NCBI GenBank assembly: GCA_031472005.1
Contig: PZJY01000005.1
Coordinates: 434,001 to 498,000, forward strand
Length of the DNA: 64,000 bases
Reading direction: 5' to 3'
From: Tetracladium setigerum
Lineage: Eukaryota; Ascomycota; Leotiomycetes; Helotiales
Part shown: positions 11,105-21,860 of the stretch, one piece after another
How the letters are laid out: every line of letters begins with the position of its first letter
How positions within the stretch are numbered: position 1 is the first letter of the stretch
Program-made: the position numbers and the translations under genes
Notes under the pieces: generated by a model
Told to the model about the DNA's origin: nothing
The model's database searches: none
The model's input: only the letters and a program-made list of their open reading frames with translations

Positions 11105-12099
11105 ATGCCGCCCCGAATACCTGTAGCTACACACTTGAATGTGTCCACTCGTGAGCAACTCCCCAATTGCCCACAATTGACGCACCCCCAACTAACGCAA
11201 TCCACCCCCAAAGTCTGCTTTCGCCCAGCTCCCAAACCCTTCCTCCCCATAACCTCTACCCTCCACGCCTCTACCAGACCCAAGCGCCAATACCGCGATC
11301 AATACGCCATTGCACAATCCAAACGTATTCGCGAAGCCAACATATCTCGCCAAACGGAGCTCAACGAAGCCCGCAAGATCGCCGCAGGAGACCCAGTACG
11401 CGGAATCACCACGCCATTTCTCGAATCCTTCGACGATGTTGGAGGCTCGACTGCTTTCCGTGCCACCACTGCAGGCGACGGAGCTGTAGAGGGAAAGTTG
11501 CTTCTAGACCACTTCCTCACGCCAGAGGAGTTCCAGGCTTCAGTCAAGCACTCGTTCATGTTGACTTCGCCGGAGAGCGCTCTGGATCGCTCGTTTGTTG
11601 ATCCCGTGACCGAGGCGGAGGATATCAAGAGACACGCTGAGGAACATGCCAATGCTTTGGAGGCTATTGCGAGAATCACGAGTTTGGCAGGTGCAAGTCA
11701 AAAGGGAAAGACAAAGGCAAATATTAGGAGGTGTATAGACACTTTTGGGAGACATGAGACGGATTTGACGTATCGCCCAAGACCACCTGTTAATATGGCA
11801 TTGTTGGAGGGAAGCCAGCAATGCTTGAGAAGACGCCGAGGGCTGGACCTGACACGGGGAGTTCAGAGGTGCAGATTGCCATTTTGACGGCAAAGATTAG
11901 GGTGTTGGCAAACCGGCTGGAGCAAAGGGGCGGCCAGAAGGATAAGATCAACAAGAGGAATTTGAGAGTTATGGTGCACAAGAGACAAAAGCTCTTGAGA
12001 TATTTGAGAACAAAGGAGCGTGGAAGTGATAGGTGGCAGAAGTTGGTTGATACTCTAGGGTTGTCAGAAGCAACTTGGAAGGGAGAGATCAGTTTGTAG
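11105..12099 (+). CDS. Mitochondrial ribosomal protein uS15m (S15/Mrps28 family), apparent frameshift
   Basis: Mitochondrial small-subunit protein of the bacterial S15 type. The N-terminal ~230 residues start MPPRIPVATH and carry an Arg/Ser/Thr/Pro-rich region fitting a mitochondrial targeting sequence, then a linker domain usual for fungal Mrps28. The S15 domain proper is at 11830-12096: PRAGPDTGSSEVQIAILTAK, then RLEQRGGQKDKINKRNL and RLEQ...RRQKLLRYL-like residues, ending WKGEISL. The two parts lie in different frames. They would join with one extra A at the AA pair 11820-11821, giving QQMLEKTPRAGP. A 30-nt GT-AG stretch there is too short and does not fix the phase. Because both halves are conserved and the gene is needed for mitochondrial translation, I treat it as one intact gene with a sequence error. 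Confidence 0.88.
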
Positions 12100-12257
12100 A
12101 AATTTGTATATCACGGCGGTGTATCATAGAATAGAATGTACGAGTGGTATGAAGCAATTTCGAGTCCTTTTTCCTTGGATCTCCCTCTACGCCAAACTAC
12201 CTATCAGAACAAGAAGCTGAGCTACAACCAAGAAAACTATTAAACAAGCCCTATCTA

Positions 12258-13496
12258 CTAAAATACACTGATGTAGTTGTTGATGCGTTCCTTCTGGTTT
12301 TGCGCTATACACTCGGCAATCCATGTGATGTTTCGGATTTCCTGACCGTGGTTAGTCATTTTCTTTCAGATGTACATGCTAAACTTACTTGTTCTCGCAA
12401 CTTGACCCAAGCATACACAATAGCAAAGGTAAATTGCCTTGTGAACGCCATCTTGGAAATTTCCATCTCCTTTTGGTAGAACATGTCCTCCAAACTCTTG
12501 CCATCTCCTCCAGTGCCACCACTCATGTTTCCAGCTCCAGAGGTACCTTGTCCAAGACCACTTGCATCAAAGAAGGTCTTGTAGTCATTGACACCCTCGA
12601 CAGCCAATCTGACACCCTCAATATCATCGGCTCTGGATAACATGTATGATCCCTCAGGGTAAAGACGACCGAAACTTGGGTACAACTTCTTGCGCTCAGT
12701 CTTATTTAACTCGGTGCCGAAAGAGTTCAATGTGATGTTGATGGCTCTTCGGTCCGCCTCAAACTCTAGAATCTCTGACATGACTTCTGAAGTTGGGGTG
12801 CCAGCCATCTCCGAATCTGTGTTGACAAAGTTGTAGAAGTCCTCCAAGTAGTTCTTGTACAGGGTGTTCCTGACAATTTCGATGTTGAGCTCATCCAGAT
12901 CTTGGTGGCTCAAGCTGCCCTTGAAGTATGGCGCAAGCGGGGTCTCGATGAGTACGGAGTTGTAAAGTTCTTCGATGTTTGTGGCGACACAGAGAACTGG
13001 CATAGTCTCAAACCAACCGAGAGGGTGGCATCTCTCAAGAAGTTCGCGAGTATCCCGTTCGTGAAGGGTTCCAGTGATAAGAAGGGCGACGTTGTCGATC
13101 ATGTAGCCATAGGTAAGATAATCCATGAATTTTGATAGTGATCCGACTGCGTTTGCCTTTACATATCGGAACTCTGAGATCAATTTATCGGTCGTCTTTG
13201 CGGCCAGTGTGGAGGTAGATGGGTTAGGTGGGAGAGCGGCAAGGAAGTCGCCGTAGGCTGGACCGAGTTGGAGCTTGAGATCTGCTGTTGTTAGTATACT
13301 ATCAAAGATGATGCAGTGTGGATTATACCATCAATCGTCTCGCACTGGGTCAGGTTGTTGTAGTTTGTGGAGGTCAAAAGACCATTGCGATAGCCTCTGA
13401 CGATGCCCTCAATGTAGCTGTAATTGTTAGGATAAAGAGCCCCAAGGACATGGAAACGGCCTACCCATTGTTGACATTGAATAGAAGTCCCTCCAT
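12258..13496 (-). CDS. VMA6: V-type proton ATPase subunit d (Vma6)
   Basis: Subunit d of the vacuolar ATPase Vo sector, the cap that links the central stalk to the c-ring. Exons on the minus strand: 13465-13496, 13329-13417, 12389-13281 and 12258-12341, each joined by an intron of about 47 nt, giving 365 residues (yeast 345). The N-terminus MEGLLFNVNNGYIEGIVRGY and C-terminus WIAECIAQNQKERINNYISV are hallmarks. Internal family stretches include FMDYLTYGYMIDNVALLITG and HPLGWFETM. A Gly/Ser-rich loop (GAGNMSGGTGGDGK) is a fungal insertion. It is divergent from NOP58 across 285 bp. No oddities. Confidence 0.97.
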
Positions 13497-13781
13497 TATG
13501 TCGGTGTGAGTTTAGAAAGAATTAGGAAGCGTGTGAAGTCAAGAGGATTGTCTCTGCGTCGCAGCCTGTGAGCTCTCCATATCAAGCTTGATGGCCTGCG
13601 CAGTCCAGAGAGGGTTGCGCCTTGGCATCCAAAATCCGCTAGACCAAGTTGGCGTTAGCGGGCTTCCTCAGTTTTTTAGCTTTCCTGCATGAACTTTCCG
13701 ACTTTTTTTTTGAACCTCGAGCTTGAGAAGGCACGACAGATCTAGAATTCACCACCAACAACACCAAGAACCACCGTCAAA

Positions 13782-15756
13782 ATGGGTCTTTTTGTGCTTA
13801 CCGAGACCAGCGCTGGTTTCGCTCTTTTCAAGGCGAAAGACAAGAAAATTCTCAAGGGCGATGGCTTTTCTGCAGAGGTTGAGACCGCCGAGGGCATCAA
13901 TGGACTGTGAGTTTATTACTTATGGACGCAAGCTCTCAATTGCACAGCACATCTCAATCTTTACAATTTGCTAATTGTAATGCGATCATAGTCTCAAATT
14001 GAAGCATTTCGAGAAGTTTGACAGCGCCGCAACTGCTTTGGAGGAGGTCGCATCGTTGGTGGAGGGGAAGGTTTCGCCAATGTTGGCAAAGCTCCTCGAT
14101 ACATTGAAGGATGAGAAGAAGGCCTCGCTTGCCGTGGCAGACCCAAAATTGGGACAAGCTATCAACAAGCTTCCAGGCCTCACTCTTACCCCAATCTCCG
14201 ACTCGTCGACAAACGATATCTATCGTGCGATTCGCGAACATCTTCCATCCCTCATCCCCGGTCTCTTGCCCGAAAATATCTCCACCATGTCCCTCGGTCT
14301 TTCGCATTCCCTGTCTCGCCACAAGCTTAAGTTCTCGCCCGACAAGGTCGATACCATGATTGTTCAAGCTATCGCACTTCTCGATGATTTAGACAAGGAG
14401 TTGAACACTTATGCTATGCGAGTCAAGGAATGGTACGGATGGCATTTCCCTGAAATGGGCAAGATTATCAACGATAATGTTGCCTATGCTCGTGTCATCT
14501 TGAAGGTTGGTATGCGCGCAAACACTTCCAACACTGATCTTGCCGATATCCTCCCAGAGGAGATCGAGACTGCCCTCAAGGCTGCTGCCGAGGTTTCTAT
14601 GGGTACTGAGATCACCGAGGAGGATTTGGACAACATCAAGCTTCTGGCTGAGCAAGTCGTCGGATTCACAGACTATCGTCAACAACTTTCTAGCTACTTG
14701 ACCGCCCGTATGCAAGCAATTGCACCCAACTTGACCGAATTGGTTGGAGAATTGGTCGGAGCTAGACTGATTGCCCATGCCGGTTCCCTCATGAACCTCG
14801 CCAAGAGCCCTGCCAGTACCATCCAAATTCTCGGTGCTGAGAAGGCGCTTTTCCGAGCTTTGAAGACTAAGCACGATACTCCAAAATACGGCCTCATCTA
14901 CCACGCCTCTCTCGTTGGTCAGGCTACGGGAAAGAACAAGGGAAAGATCTCCCGTATGCTTGCCGCAAAGGCTGCCATTGGTCTTCGTGTGGATGCTTTG
15001 TCAAGTTGGAGTGCCGAGGGTGAAGGAAAGGGTGATGATGTTGACGAGGAGGAACGCTCAGCATTCGGTGTCCAATCAAGAGAGAAGGTTGAGCGTCAGC
15101 TCCGAGTCCTAGAAGGCAAGCCACTTCTTCCAAGAGGTGTTGCTGTTGGTCCAAACGGAAAGGCTGCTGCTCAGCCTGGCAAGTGGGAGATCAAGGAAGC
15201 ACGAAAGTACAACGCCGATGCTGATGGGCTTGCTGGTGATGAGCCTGCTGCCGCTGCACCTACTCCAGAAAAGAAGTCCAAGAAGGACAAGAAGGAGAAA
15301 AAGGAGAAGAAAGAAAAGAAAGAGAAGAAGCCATTGATTGAGGAGGTTGAGGCGGAATCTGATTCTGACGTAGAGATGGCTGATGTCTCAGCCGGACTTG
15401 GACTGGCAGCACCAGACAGGAACGGTACCAAGGCCAAGCCAGTCGCTACGCAAGACAGCTCTGACGAAAGCTCTGAAGACTCTTCTGATGATGAGAAGAA
15501 GCGCAAGGCTGCAAAGAAGGCAGCAAAGGCCGCAAAGAAGGCAGCATCTGCCCCTGTTGATGAGGATCCAGATGTCAAGCTCGCTGCCCTAGCTGGTTTA
15601 AGCCTGGAGAAGTACAAAAAGAAGCAAGCTAAGAAGGCAAAGAAGGCGTCCAAGGAAGTTGAGTCACCTGCGCCAGCCGAGTCGAAGAAGAGAAAGGCCG
15701 ACGATGCGGGTGAGGCCAAGGTGGAGAAGAAGAAAAAGAAGAAGTCCAAGGATTGA
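13782..15756 (+). CDS. NOP58: Nucleolar protein Nop58 (box C/D snoRNP core)
   Basis: Core protein of box C/D snoRNPs, which guide 2'-O-methylation of rRNA. Exons 13782-13906 and 13992-15756 give 629 residues. It starts MGLFVLTETSAGFALFKAKD (Nop5 N-terminal domain), then a coiled coil. The Nop snoRNA-binding domain is marked by VKEWYGWHFPEM, LVGARLIAHAGSL, KSPASTIQILGAEKALFRAL and KHDTPKYGLIYH. After about residue 460 there is a long Lys/Glu tail with KKDKKEKKEKK-type repeats and acidic Ser patches, longer than in yeast (511 aa). The intron in codon 42 is 85 nt. The upstream 285 bp is shared with VMA6 and contains T-runs. Confidence 0.98.
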
Positions 15757-16340
15757 ACGTCATATTGGTGGTGGCTCTCTTTCCTGTATCATAATGCTTG
15801 GTATGAGTTTTTCTGGCGTGTGGGTTGCTTATATTGGCGTATTGGGATGATTTTTGTCGACGATTTTCATTTTCATTCAGGATGGTTACGATCACTCTGA
15901 AATACATTTGCAGTGCATCCTTTGCTTTTTGCTGGGCACGTTGCATAGTGGAAAGAAAAGCTCTTTAAATTTGTTCTCCAATGTCCTTAGAAACTTGTTG
16001 GTGATTTCCTACGTGCACGAAAATTTATGAGATGTGAGAATATGAGAGTTTCGCCAAACGCTTTTCGATAGAAGATCGGGTTCCTATATTTTCCTTTCAA
16101 CTTGCCAATCAAGATGCAAATGTCTTTTATTGAAAGGATGGAACGGACGTAGGAAGCTAACATATGGAAGCTGCCAATTCCCCTTCCAAAACAATCATTG
16201 AAAATTCAATTTGCTAAACTCAAATAAATCATGGTTTTTCACGAGGCAAGCGCCAAGACCACAGCCTTGCTCCCCCATGTCTTCCTAGTTAACAAGCTTG
16301 ACCTTCGCAACAACTTCCTCTCCCCACAAACACAACAAAA
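15757..16340. other. Intergenic between NOP58 and HUB1
   Basis: About 580 bp. It carries the NOP58 3' UTR and the HUB1 promoter. An ATG at 16231 starts a frame that overlaps HUB1 in another phase; I see no reason to think it is a protein. No other feature seen. Confidence 0.45.
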
Positions 16341-17180
16341 ATGGCCGACGAAGCTCCCACCAAACCGCGCTCACCCCGGCGCGAAAGCGAACCTCAAAGG
16401 CCACGTGAGAGAGATCAAGAACGTGAGACAGACAGAGACGACCGTCCAAGACGCAGGAGCAGATCACCTCGAAGACATGACGATCGCCCTCGAGACTCAG
16501 ACAGAGATCGCAATAGAGATAGGAGGGATGATAGGTCTAGGGATGACAGGCACAGAGATGATAGACACAGGGACGACAGACCAAGGGACGACCGACCTCG
16601 TGACAGCAGACGAGGTGGCGGCGGAGGAGGATTCAAATGGAAAGAAAAGCGACCAGCCAACAACGACGACCGTGACGGAGGAGAGAAAAGACTAGAGCGA
16701 GGCTACCGCAAACGTTCACGATCACCAAGACGCGATCGAGGAGATCGAAGAGATCGCTCAGACCGTCCAGCCCCAAGCAGCAATTCCATCGAAGACAAAT
16801 TCGGCGTAGCAGATAAATTCGGTCCTTCCAAATCTTCTGCCTCATCTTCAAGCAAAGACAAAGACAAGCAGCAATCCAACACAGAAGATCAGCCACCTCA
16901 ACGTGCTCCAGCAGCTGCTCCAGCGCAAGCTGCTCGTGGTGAGGAAATGATTATTGTGCATGTCAATGATCGATTGGGAACGAAAGCTGCGATTCCGTGT
17001 TTGGCGAGTGATCCTATTCGGTTATTCAAGGCGCAGGTGGCTGCGAGGATTGGAAGGAAACCGCATGAGATTTTGTTGAAGAGGCAGGGGGAACGGCCGT
17101 TTAAGGATCAGTTGACGTTGGAGGATTATGGGGTGGGGAATGGAGTGCAAATTGATTTGGAGATTGATACTGGGGAATAG
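16341..17180 (+). CDS. HUB1: Hub1/UBL5 ubiquitin-like protein with long Arg/Asp/Ser-rich N-terminus
   Basis: Single exon, 279 residues. The last ~78 residues (from about 200) are a full Hub1/UBL5 fold: IIVHVNDRLGTKAAIPCL, then DPIRLFKAQVAARIG, ILLKRQGERPFKDQLTLEDYGVGNG and the end VQIDLEIDTGE. Hub1 binds spliceosomal proteins such as Snu66 and Prp38 non-covalently and modulates splice-site choice. In yeast and animals it is about 73 residues; here it follows about 200 residues rich in RD/RE/RS dipeptides (RRRSRSPRRHDDR, repeated RDDRHRDDR units) plus a Ser/Lys/Gln linker. Such tails are typical of SR-like splicing factors. The domain order and reading frame are clear and continuous; how widespread the extension is in fungi I cannot tell. 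The Hub1 C-terminus extends past the usual double tyrosine position (here lost). Confidence 0.9.
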   Translation: MADEAPTKPRSPRRESEPQRPRERDQERETDRDDRPRRRSRSPRRHDDRPRDSDRDRNRDRRDDRSRDDRHRDDRHRDDRPRDDRPRDSRRGGGGGGFKWKEKRPANNDDRDGGEKRLERGYRKRSRSPRRDRGDRRDRSDRPAPSSNSIEDKFGVADKFGPSKSSASSSSKDKDKQQSNTEDQPPQRAPAAAPAQAARGEEMIIVHVNDRLGTKAAIPCLASDPIRLFKAQVAARIGRKPHEILLKRQGERPFKDQLTLEDYGVGNGVQIDLEIDTGE

Positions 17181-17510
17181 GTGGATAGGTGGTGGAGGGG
17201 TCATTCAGTTTGGAATGGTGTGATCATGAAGCTGTGGCAAGTGGAGAGATCATGTATAATTGTTACTATTATGAAGCTTAGATTAAGAACAATGGATCTA
17301 TACTTTCTCCACTAATTTCACTTTCAGTATAGCACGTGTAAAGGTTTGGTATTCAAGATAACATCAAGTCTTTCGTTCTTATCGATAAAAACCCCCTGTC
17401 CCTAAAACACGACATCGCGTCTCCCCAACCTCACGTAGCTTCCCTCCTCCTTCCAACATCAACAACCCCAAACCAATGATGCCTCAAATACACAACCGCT
17501 ACCTACCGCA
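17181..17510. promoter_or_regulatory. HUB1 3' flank and GPI15 promoter
   Basis: 330 bp with CACGTG at 17333-17338, about 173 bp before the GPI15 start, and a C-rich stretch up to the start. An ATG pair at 17476 opens a 13-codon frame ending just after the GPI15 start, a possible short upstream ORF. Confidence 0.4.
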
Positions 17511-18244
17511 ATGCTGACAGTCGCTCCCTACCTGCGGACTCGCCGCCCCTCACCCACAACAGTGGAATACACTGTTTCAACATCTCCTCCTCTCACACTC
17601 CCGCTCCGACTACTGATCCTCTTCACCCACCTCAGTATGTACCTACCTACACCTTAATTCTCTCAATATACTCCTCCCCTCCACTCCCACCCCAAAACGT
17701 CAATTCCTACAAAATATATCATAACTAACAACCCATCTAGTCCGCCTCACCCTCGGCCTCAGCATCTTCCTCCTCCTCTACTCCAAATACCTCACCTTCC
17801 CCTTCGCCACCCCCTCCCCACTACCCCACCGCCCCTTCCTCTTCAGCAACGACTACATCTACTTCACCCTCTCTTCCCTTCTCTCCGCCCCCCAGGCCAA
17901 CTTCTAACCTCCATCTCCAACCATACCCCCTAACAATCCTCCTCCCCTCCACCCTCCTCGCCCTCTTCCTCCTCCTCCTCCGCCGCCACACCACAGAATC
18001 CCTCCTCGTCCTCCGCGGTCTCGGTATTCAAACTTCTACATCTTCACTTACATACCTCTCAACTGCTACGACGAGGTTTATCCCGATGGAGAAAATGCAG
18101 GATGTTTTTGTGAATGAGGCGTTTAGGGGGTTTGAGGTGAGGTATCTTTTGGTGGTTGTGGTCGAGGGGGAGGGGAAGTTGGAGGTTGTTTTTCCGAGGT
18201 TGTTGCCAGGGAGGGAGGTGGTTGAGGTGGTGTGGAGGGGGTGA
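17511..18244 (+). CDS. GPI15: GPI-GlcNAc transferase subunit PIG-H/Gpi15, apparent frameshift
   Basis: Subunit of the ER complex that makes GlcNAc-PI, the first step of GPI-anchor synthesis. Exons 17511-17634 and 17741-18244 (intron 106 nt). Two hydrophobic segments (LTLGLSIFLLLY and ILLPSTLLALFLLLL) precede the PIG-H domain: ESLLVLRGLGIQ, TTRFIPMEKMQDVFVNEAFR, GFEVRYLLVVVVEGEGK and VVFPRLLPGREVVEVVWRG. The frame entering exon 2 hits TAA at 17905, while the PIG-H part is in the next frame. Removing one C from the six-C run 17888-17893 joins them into about 209 residues, normal for the family. There is no GT dinucleotide between 17741 and 18007, so an intron cannot explain the shift. It is tail-to-tail with DEG1. 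Confidence 0.85.
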
Positions 18245-18895
18245 GGGGGTGTCTTGGGGAGGGTGTGGGTGCGTCATCTGGGTCGGGGTCGGGAGGGGGA
18301 AGGAGTGAGGATAGGTGCCTGGTGAGGTCAGAATGCTGTGAATATGAGAAAGGTCTGGGGTGCCGGGGATTTGGGGCAGAGGTGCTTTCGTTGTGTCTCT
18401 GATGAACACAATCACGCCCGGCTCGGACAGTAACGGGAACACTGTGTAGTGCGTTTGTTTTGAGGGCGAAGAATATACCCAACGAGAGGGAGACAGGCTG
18501 GTAAAGGGATGATGAATTCTGGCCTGTGAGATATGATGAAGAAATGAGGTCTGGAAGCATTGGTATGACGGTATTGCGAACAAATCACATCTTACCCTTG
18601 GCCTTGAGTTGATGTTGTATTTGCCCTCAAAGATCAGGGATACTATATCAAAAAGAATAGAATGTAAGATAAAGTCTGCTGCGATTAAGAAACAAAAAAG
18701 AAACGGCTTAAATACTGGAATGACTTCTTTAGCGCAATTAGATGTTGCTACATTCTAACTTTAATATCTCTATGACACTCGGATCTAGATCCAATATATC
18801 TCAACCCTCCTTTGCATGCGCTTTTTCTTCCTTCTCACCACCATTTTCTCCCTCTACTACTATCTCCTCTTTCTCACTCCCCTTCTCTTCCTCCA
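18245..18895. other. Intergenic between convergent GPI15 and DEG1
   Basis: 650 bp between two stop codons. Minus-strand open frames at 18059-18583 are shadows of GPI15 and of C-rich sequence. Nothing else seen; it should contain both 3' UTRs. Confidence 0.45.
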
Positions 18896-20902
18896 CTACA
18901 TCCACAACCTTCTTCTCCCCCTTTCCCCCAACCTCCTAAACCCCTGCGCCTTCAAATCCTCCGCACTTTCAAAGCCCTTCCTCCTCGCATATTTCTCATT
19001 AATAACCTCCACACTATCCATCAACGGTTTCTTCATAACCTTCCCATAACTCCCCTGTAATCTCGGTCTATTCCCCCCATCAAAAACCTTCTGACTCCTC
19101 CCTCCCTTCGTTCTCCCCCCTCCTCCATTATTCCCATCCTTCGCCCCAGTCGTCTCACTCACCTCAATCCCCTGCTTAACAACCACACCCATCAATTCCG
19201 CAGCCAGAATCTCATCGATTTTTCGCTCGCGCCATACACTCCAGAGATTGTCAAGGATGCCATCAGTGCCGTATTTGAGGTCGCCTTTGTTAGGGGCTGA
19301 GCCGATGTATTCCCATTCTAGGGCGTCGGTACGCGTGGGATCGTCGAAGCGGGGGAAGATACAGTCCCAGAGGACGAGAGGGGTGTCAGTGGCCATTTCA
19401 TAGATAGGTCTTCTTGGATTCTTCTTCACATCCAATAGCTCGCTTACGAGTTCTGGTTTTTCGAGACCCTGGGCGACGAGGAAAAGGATTGATACCATAC
19501 AGCGTACTTGGTGCCATAAGAATGCCGAACCGTGAAGGGTGAAAGTGTAGACTTTTGGATTTCCAGCCTCCAAATCCTTGGGTAAGAAATGCGTTGAGTT
19601 TAGGTATTGCAACGCTGGAGTAGAATCGCCAGGAACTTCTTCAATGTCGGCTTTGAAGATGGTCCGCTCGAAGTTCTCGATCTGTTTACTACCATCTACT
19701 TTGCAGAAATTGCGGAAATCGTGCTCGCCCTCGAAGAGTTTCGCCGCTTTGCGCATCGCGTCAATGTTGAGCCAGCCGTCTTTCATCTTGCCTACATCGT
19801 CTTGTTGTGTGGAGTGAAGTGGTCCTTCGAGGTGGTTTGCTGTTGGCGTAAAGGCTGGTTGGGTAAAGAAGTAGCGGTATCGACGTTCTCGACAGGAGAA
19901 GCGGGAGTTGAAGTCCAGAGGTGGGTTTGGACACCATGCTAGGATTCTGATATCTGGTGGGAGGAGCCGGTTGAGGAGAGTGCAGTAGGGGATTTCGTCG
20001 GCGATGGGGTCGAAATTTAGGGATTCATCGTTGGGCTCGACGCCTGTGCTTTGTTCAAGGGAAGAGTGTTCTGGTTCTGGCTCGTTGAAAGACGGTTCAA
20101 GTGGCGGAGAGCGTATTTCGTGGCCTCCAGCCCCATCTCCAACGTCTGTTTCTCCACCAATTTGATCCTCTGCAACTGGATCCTTTTTTGCAATAGGTCG
20201 GTTACTCCTCACACGTATCCCAATGACCTGGCCAAATGCACTGACGCCCTTGTCTGTTCTTCCACATTTACTGTACTCCAATCCCTCCCAATCTATTTCC
20301 CCTGGGTAGAAGCGATCCCTGCCTCCTTTTGGGAAAATCAACATGGCCTTGTTGAAAGCTTTCCATAACTCCTCTTCAATGGTCGGGAGAGGCGTCTTAT
20401 TGCCAGTGTGATGTTCATAGCCATTGTATCGTTTTCCCAAATAAGCCAACTTGAAAGCTACAAGGCGGGTGCTGTATTTAGAGGGATCAATTACACGTTC
20501 TGGATTGTCTTTCTTGTTGTTTCGTCTTTCCGGTATCGCGGGAATTTGACTGTGAAAGTGTTAGTTTATTGTGGCATTTACTGTTTCCATGAATCCAAAC
20601 CTGGCATTCTTGAGCTTAAGCTCATTTTCCAGTTGGGTAACTCTCTCAATCAGTCTTTCATTAGACCATGAGTTGTAGTCTGTCGCAAGTTCCATCTTTG
20701 TGTTTTTGGAAGAAGCTGGACGTTGTTCTAGTCGTTTGCTGGTGCTGAATTCCCGGTGCGAGTTTCGTACAGTCAAGAGTGGAATTCTCGAACTCAACGA
20801 AACATCCACAATGGAATAGAAATTTCGAGTGCAAGGCCGCATCCCCTCAAATTGTGGGTATTGATTTTTCGAGTCATCCCACACAGGTGTGGTTGTTGAC
20901 AT
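18896..20902 (-). CDS. DEG1: tRNA pseudouridine(38/39) synthase Deg1/Pus3
   Basis: TruA-family enzyme that makes pseudouridine 38 and 39 in tRNA anticodon arms. Exons 20601-20902 and 18896-20549, intron 51 nt; about 651 residues from ATG 20902. Just upstream of the catalytic domain is a short coiled coil (NERLIERVTQLENELKLKN). The TruA core starts AYLGKRYNGYEHH. The catalytic Asp is in SKCGRTDKGVSAFGQV; later motifs are YRYFFTQPAFT, EGEHDFRNFCKVD and FLWHQVRCMVSILFLVAQG. A disordered acidic insertion of about 70 residues and a Gly/Arg-rich C-terminus (RRLGERGRRRLWM) are extra. An alternative start at ATG 20695 (MELATDYNSW) would skip a basic stretch that could be an organelle signal; both are possible. 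It is divergent from the Rho-like gene with 140 bp between starts. Confidence 0.95.
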
Positions 20903-21042
20903 TTTTCCGGATTAAATCATGGTCTTATCGCACGTGATGGCCGATAAGATCTTTCATGTTTCCTTTTGATATCATCTCCCATCGTTCCGGCTCTGTTCGT
21001 ATGTTCTTCGATTTGACAATAATGTGATTGAAATATCTCAAA
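20903..21042. promoter_or_regulatory. Compact bidirectional promoter of DEG1 and the Rho-like gene
   Basis: Only 140 bp between two divergent start codons. CACGTGA at 20931-20937 sits 29 bp from the DEG1 ATG and about 106 bp from the other start. Confidence 0.55.
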
Positions 21043-21860
21043 ATGACAGACTTCCCCCGAGAAGTAACAATCCTTTTGCTCGGTGATGCCGATTGTGGAA
21101 AGTCGACCTTCCTCTCGTCAGTCCTCCCCTTGTCCTCACCCGGAGAGCTCACCAAGTAAACTCCAACCCATGCTTATATAGACTGTCCCACATCTCTCGC
21201 TACCCCTTCAAAATGTAAACAAACACTCACTCACATCATCACCTTCTCTATAGCCGTATAAGCAAAGGCTCAAGTGCAAAAGGCCAAGCAACAAAAGGAC
21301 CAATCACTCTCCTCCGAGATGGCGATCAACCCTTCCTCTTCGACATCAACTTCAAGAAGGCATCCTACCGCTTCGAGTTCTTTGATACCGCTAGTCCTCA
21401 GAACTGGGCTCTTTTGAAGCCAGATGTTGTCGTGATCTGCTATGATATCTCGACTCGTCTTTCACTTATCCATGCTCAGCGTTTTGTACGTCCTGTCTCC
21501 TTCACCTCCATTGATCTCCTCTTAAAATGTACCTTCAAAGACTTATTACATTTTCATATCTATCAGTGGCGACCAGAAATCACCCTCCGCTTTGGACTTG
21601 AGCGCGAACTCCCCATTCTACTATTAGGATTGAAGAGAGATCTCCGCTCCGAGACGGATCCAAATGGGATTATCTATCCGCAAGAAGCCTACCGGGTCGC
21701 GCAGGAGTTGAGATGTGATAAGTATATGGAGTGTTCAGCTGTAACGGGTGAGTTGGTACATGAGGTTTTTGAGGATATTTGTAAGACTGCTGCTTTGTCG
21801 ATTGAAAGTGGTGGGGAGGACAACAAGGGATTGAGTGATGGGGCTTGTGGGATTATGTGA
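21043..21860 (+). CDS. Atypical Rho-like small GTPase with CaaX box
   Basis: Exons 21043-21155, 21254-21485 and 21567-21860 give 212 residues. The fold is recognisable: P-loop LLLGDADCGKST at 12-22, G3-like region FFDTASPQNW at 80-89, DVVVICYDIST, GLKRDLR (LKRD in place of the Rho TKxD/NKxD) near 136-142, and ECSAVTGE. It ends CGIM, a CaaX box predicting prenylation. Departures: the second glycine of the P-loop (Ras Gly12 position) is Ala, and G3 DTAGQ is changed to DTASP, removing the catalytic Gln. From Ras/Rho knowledge such changes predict little GTP hydrolysis, as in the Rnd proteins; that is inference. The third exon is joined by an 81-nt intron without stops; reading through it would insert 27 residues, but removing it restores RFWRPEI as in Rho proteins. 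Confidence 0.78.

Noticed and set aside
11789..11818. GT-AG segment that might be an intron repairing uS15m
   Set aside because: Only 30 nt, below usual fungal intron size, and a multiple of three, so it would not change the frame.
16231..16695. Open frame starting before HUB1 in another phase
   Set aside because: Its length comes from the repeated RD-coding DNA read in a second frame; HUB1 itself ends in a recognised domain.
18059..18583. Minus-strand open frames of 145-174 codons
   Set aside because: Pro/His-rich translation of the antisense of GPI15; no start context or family resemblance.
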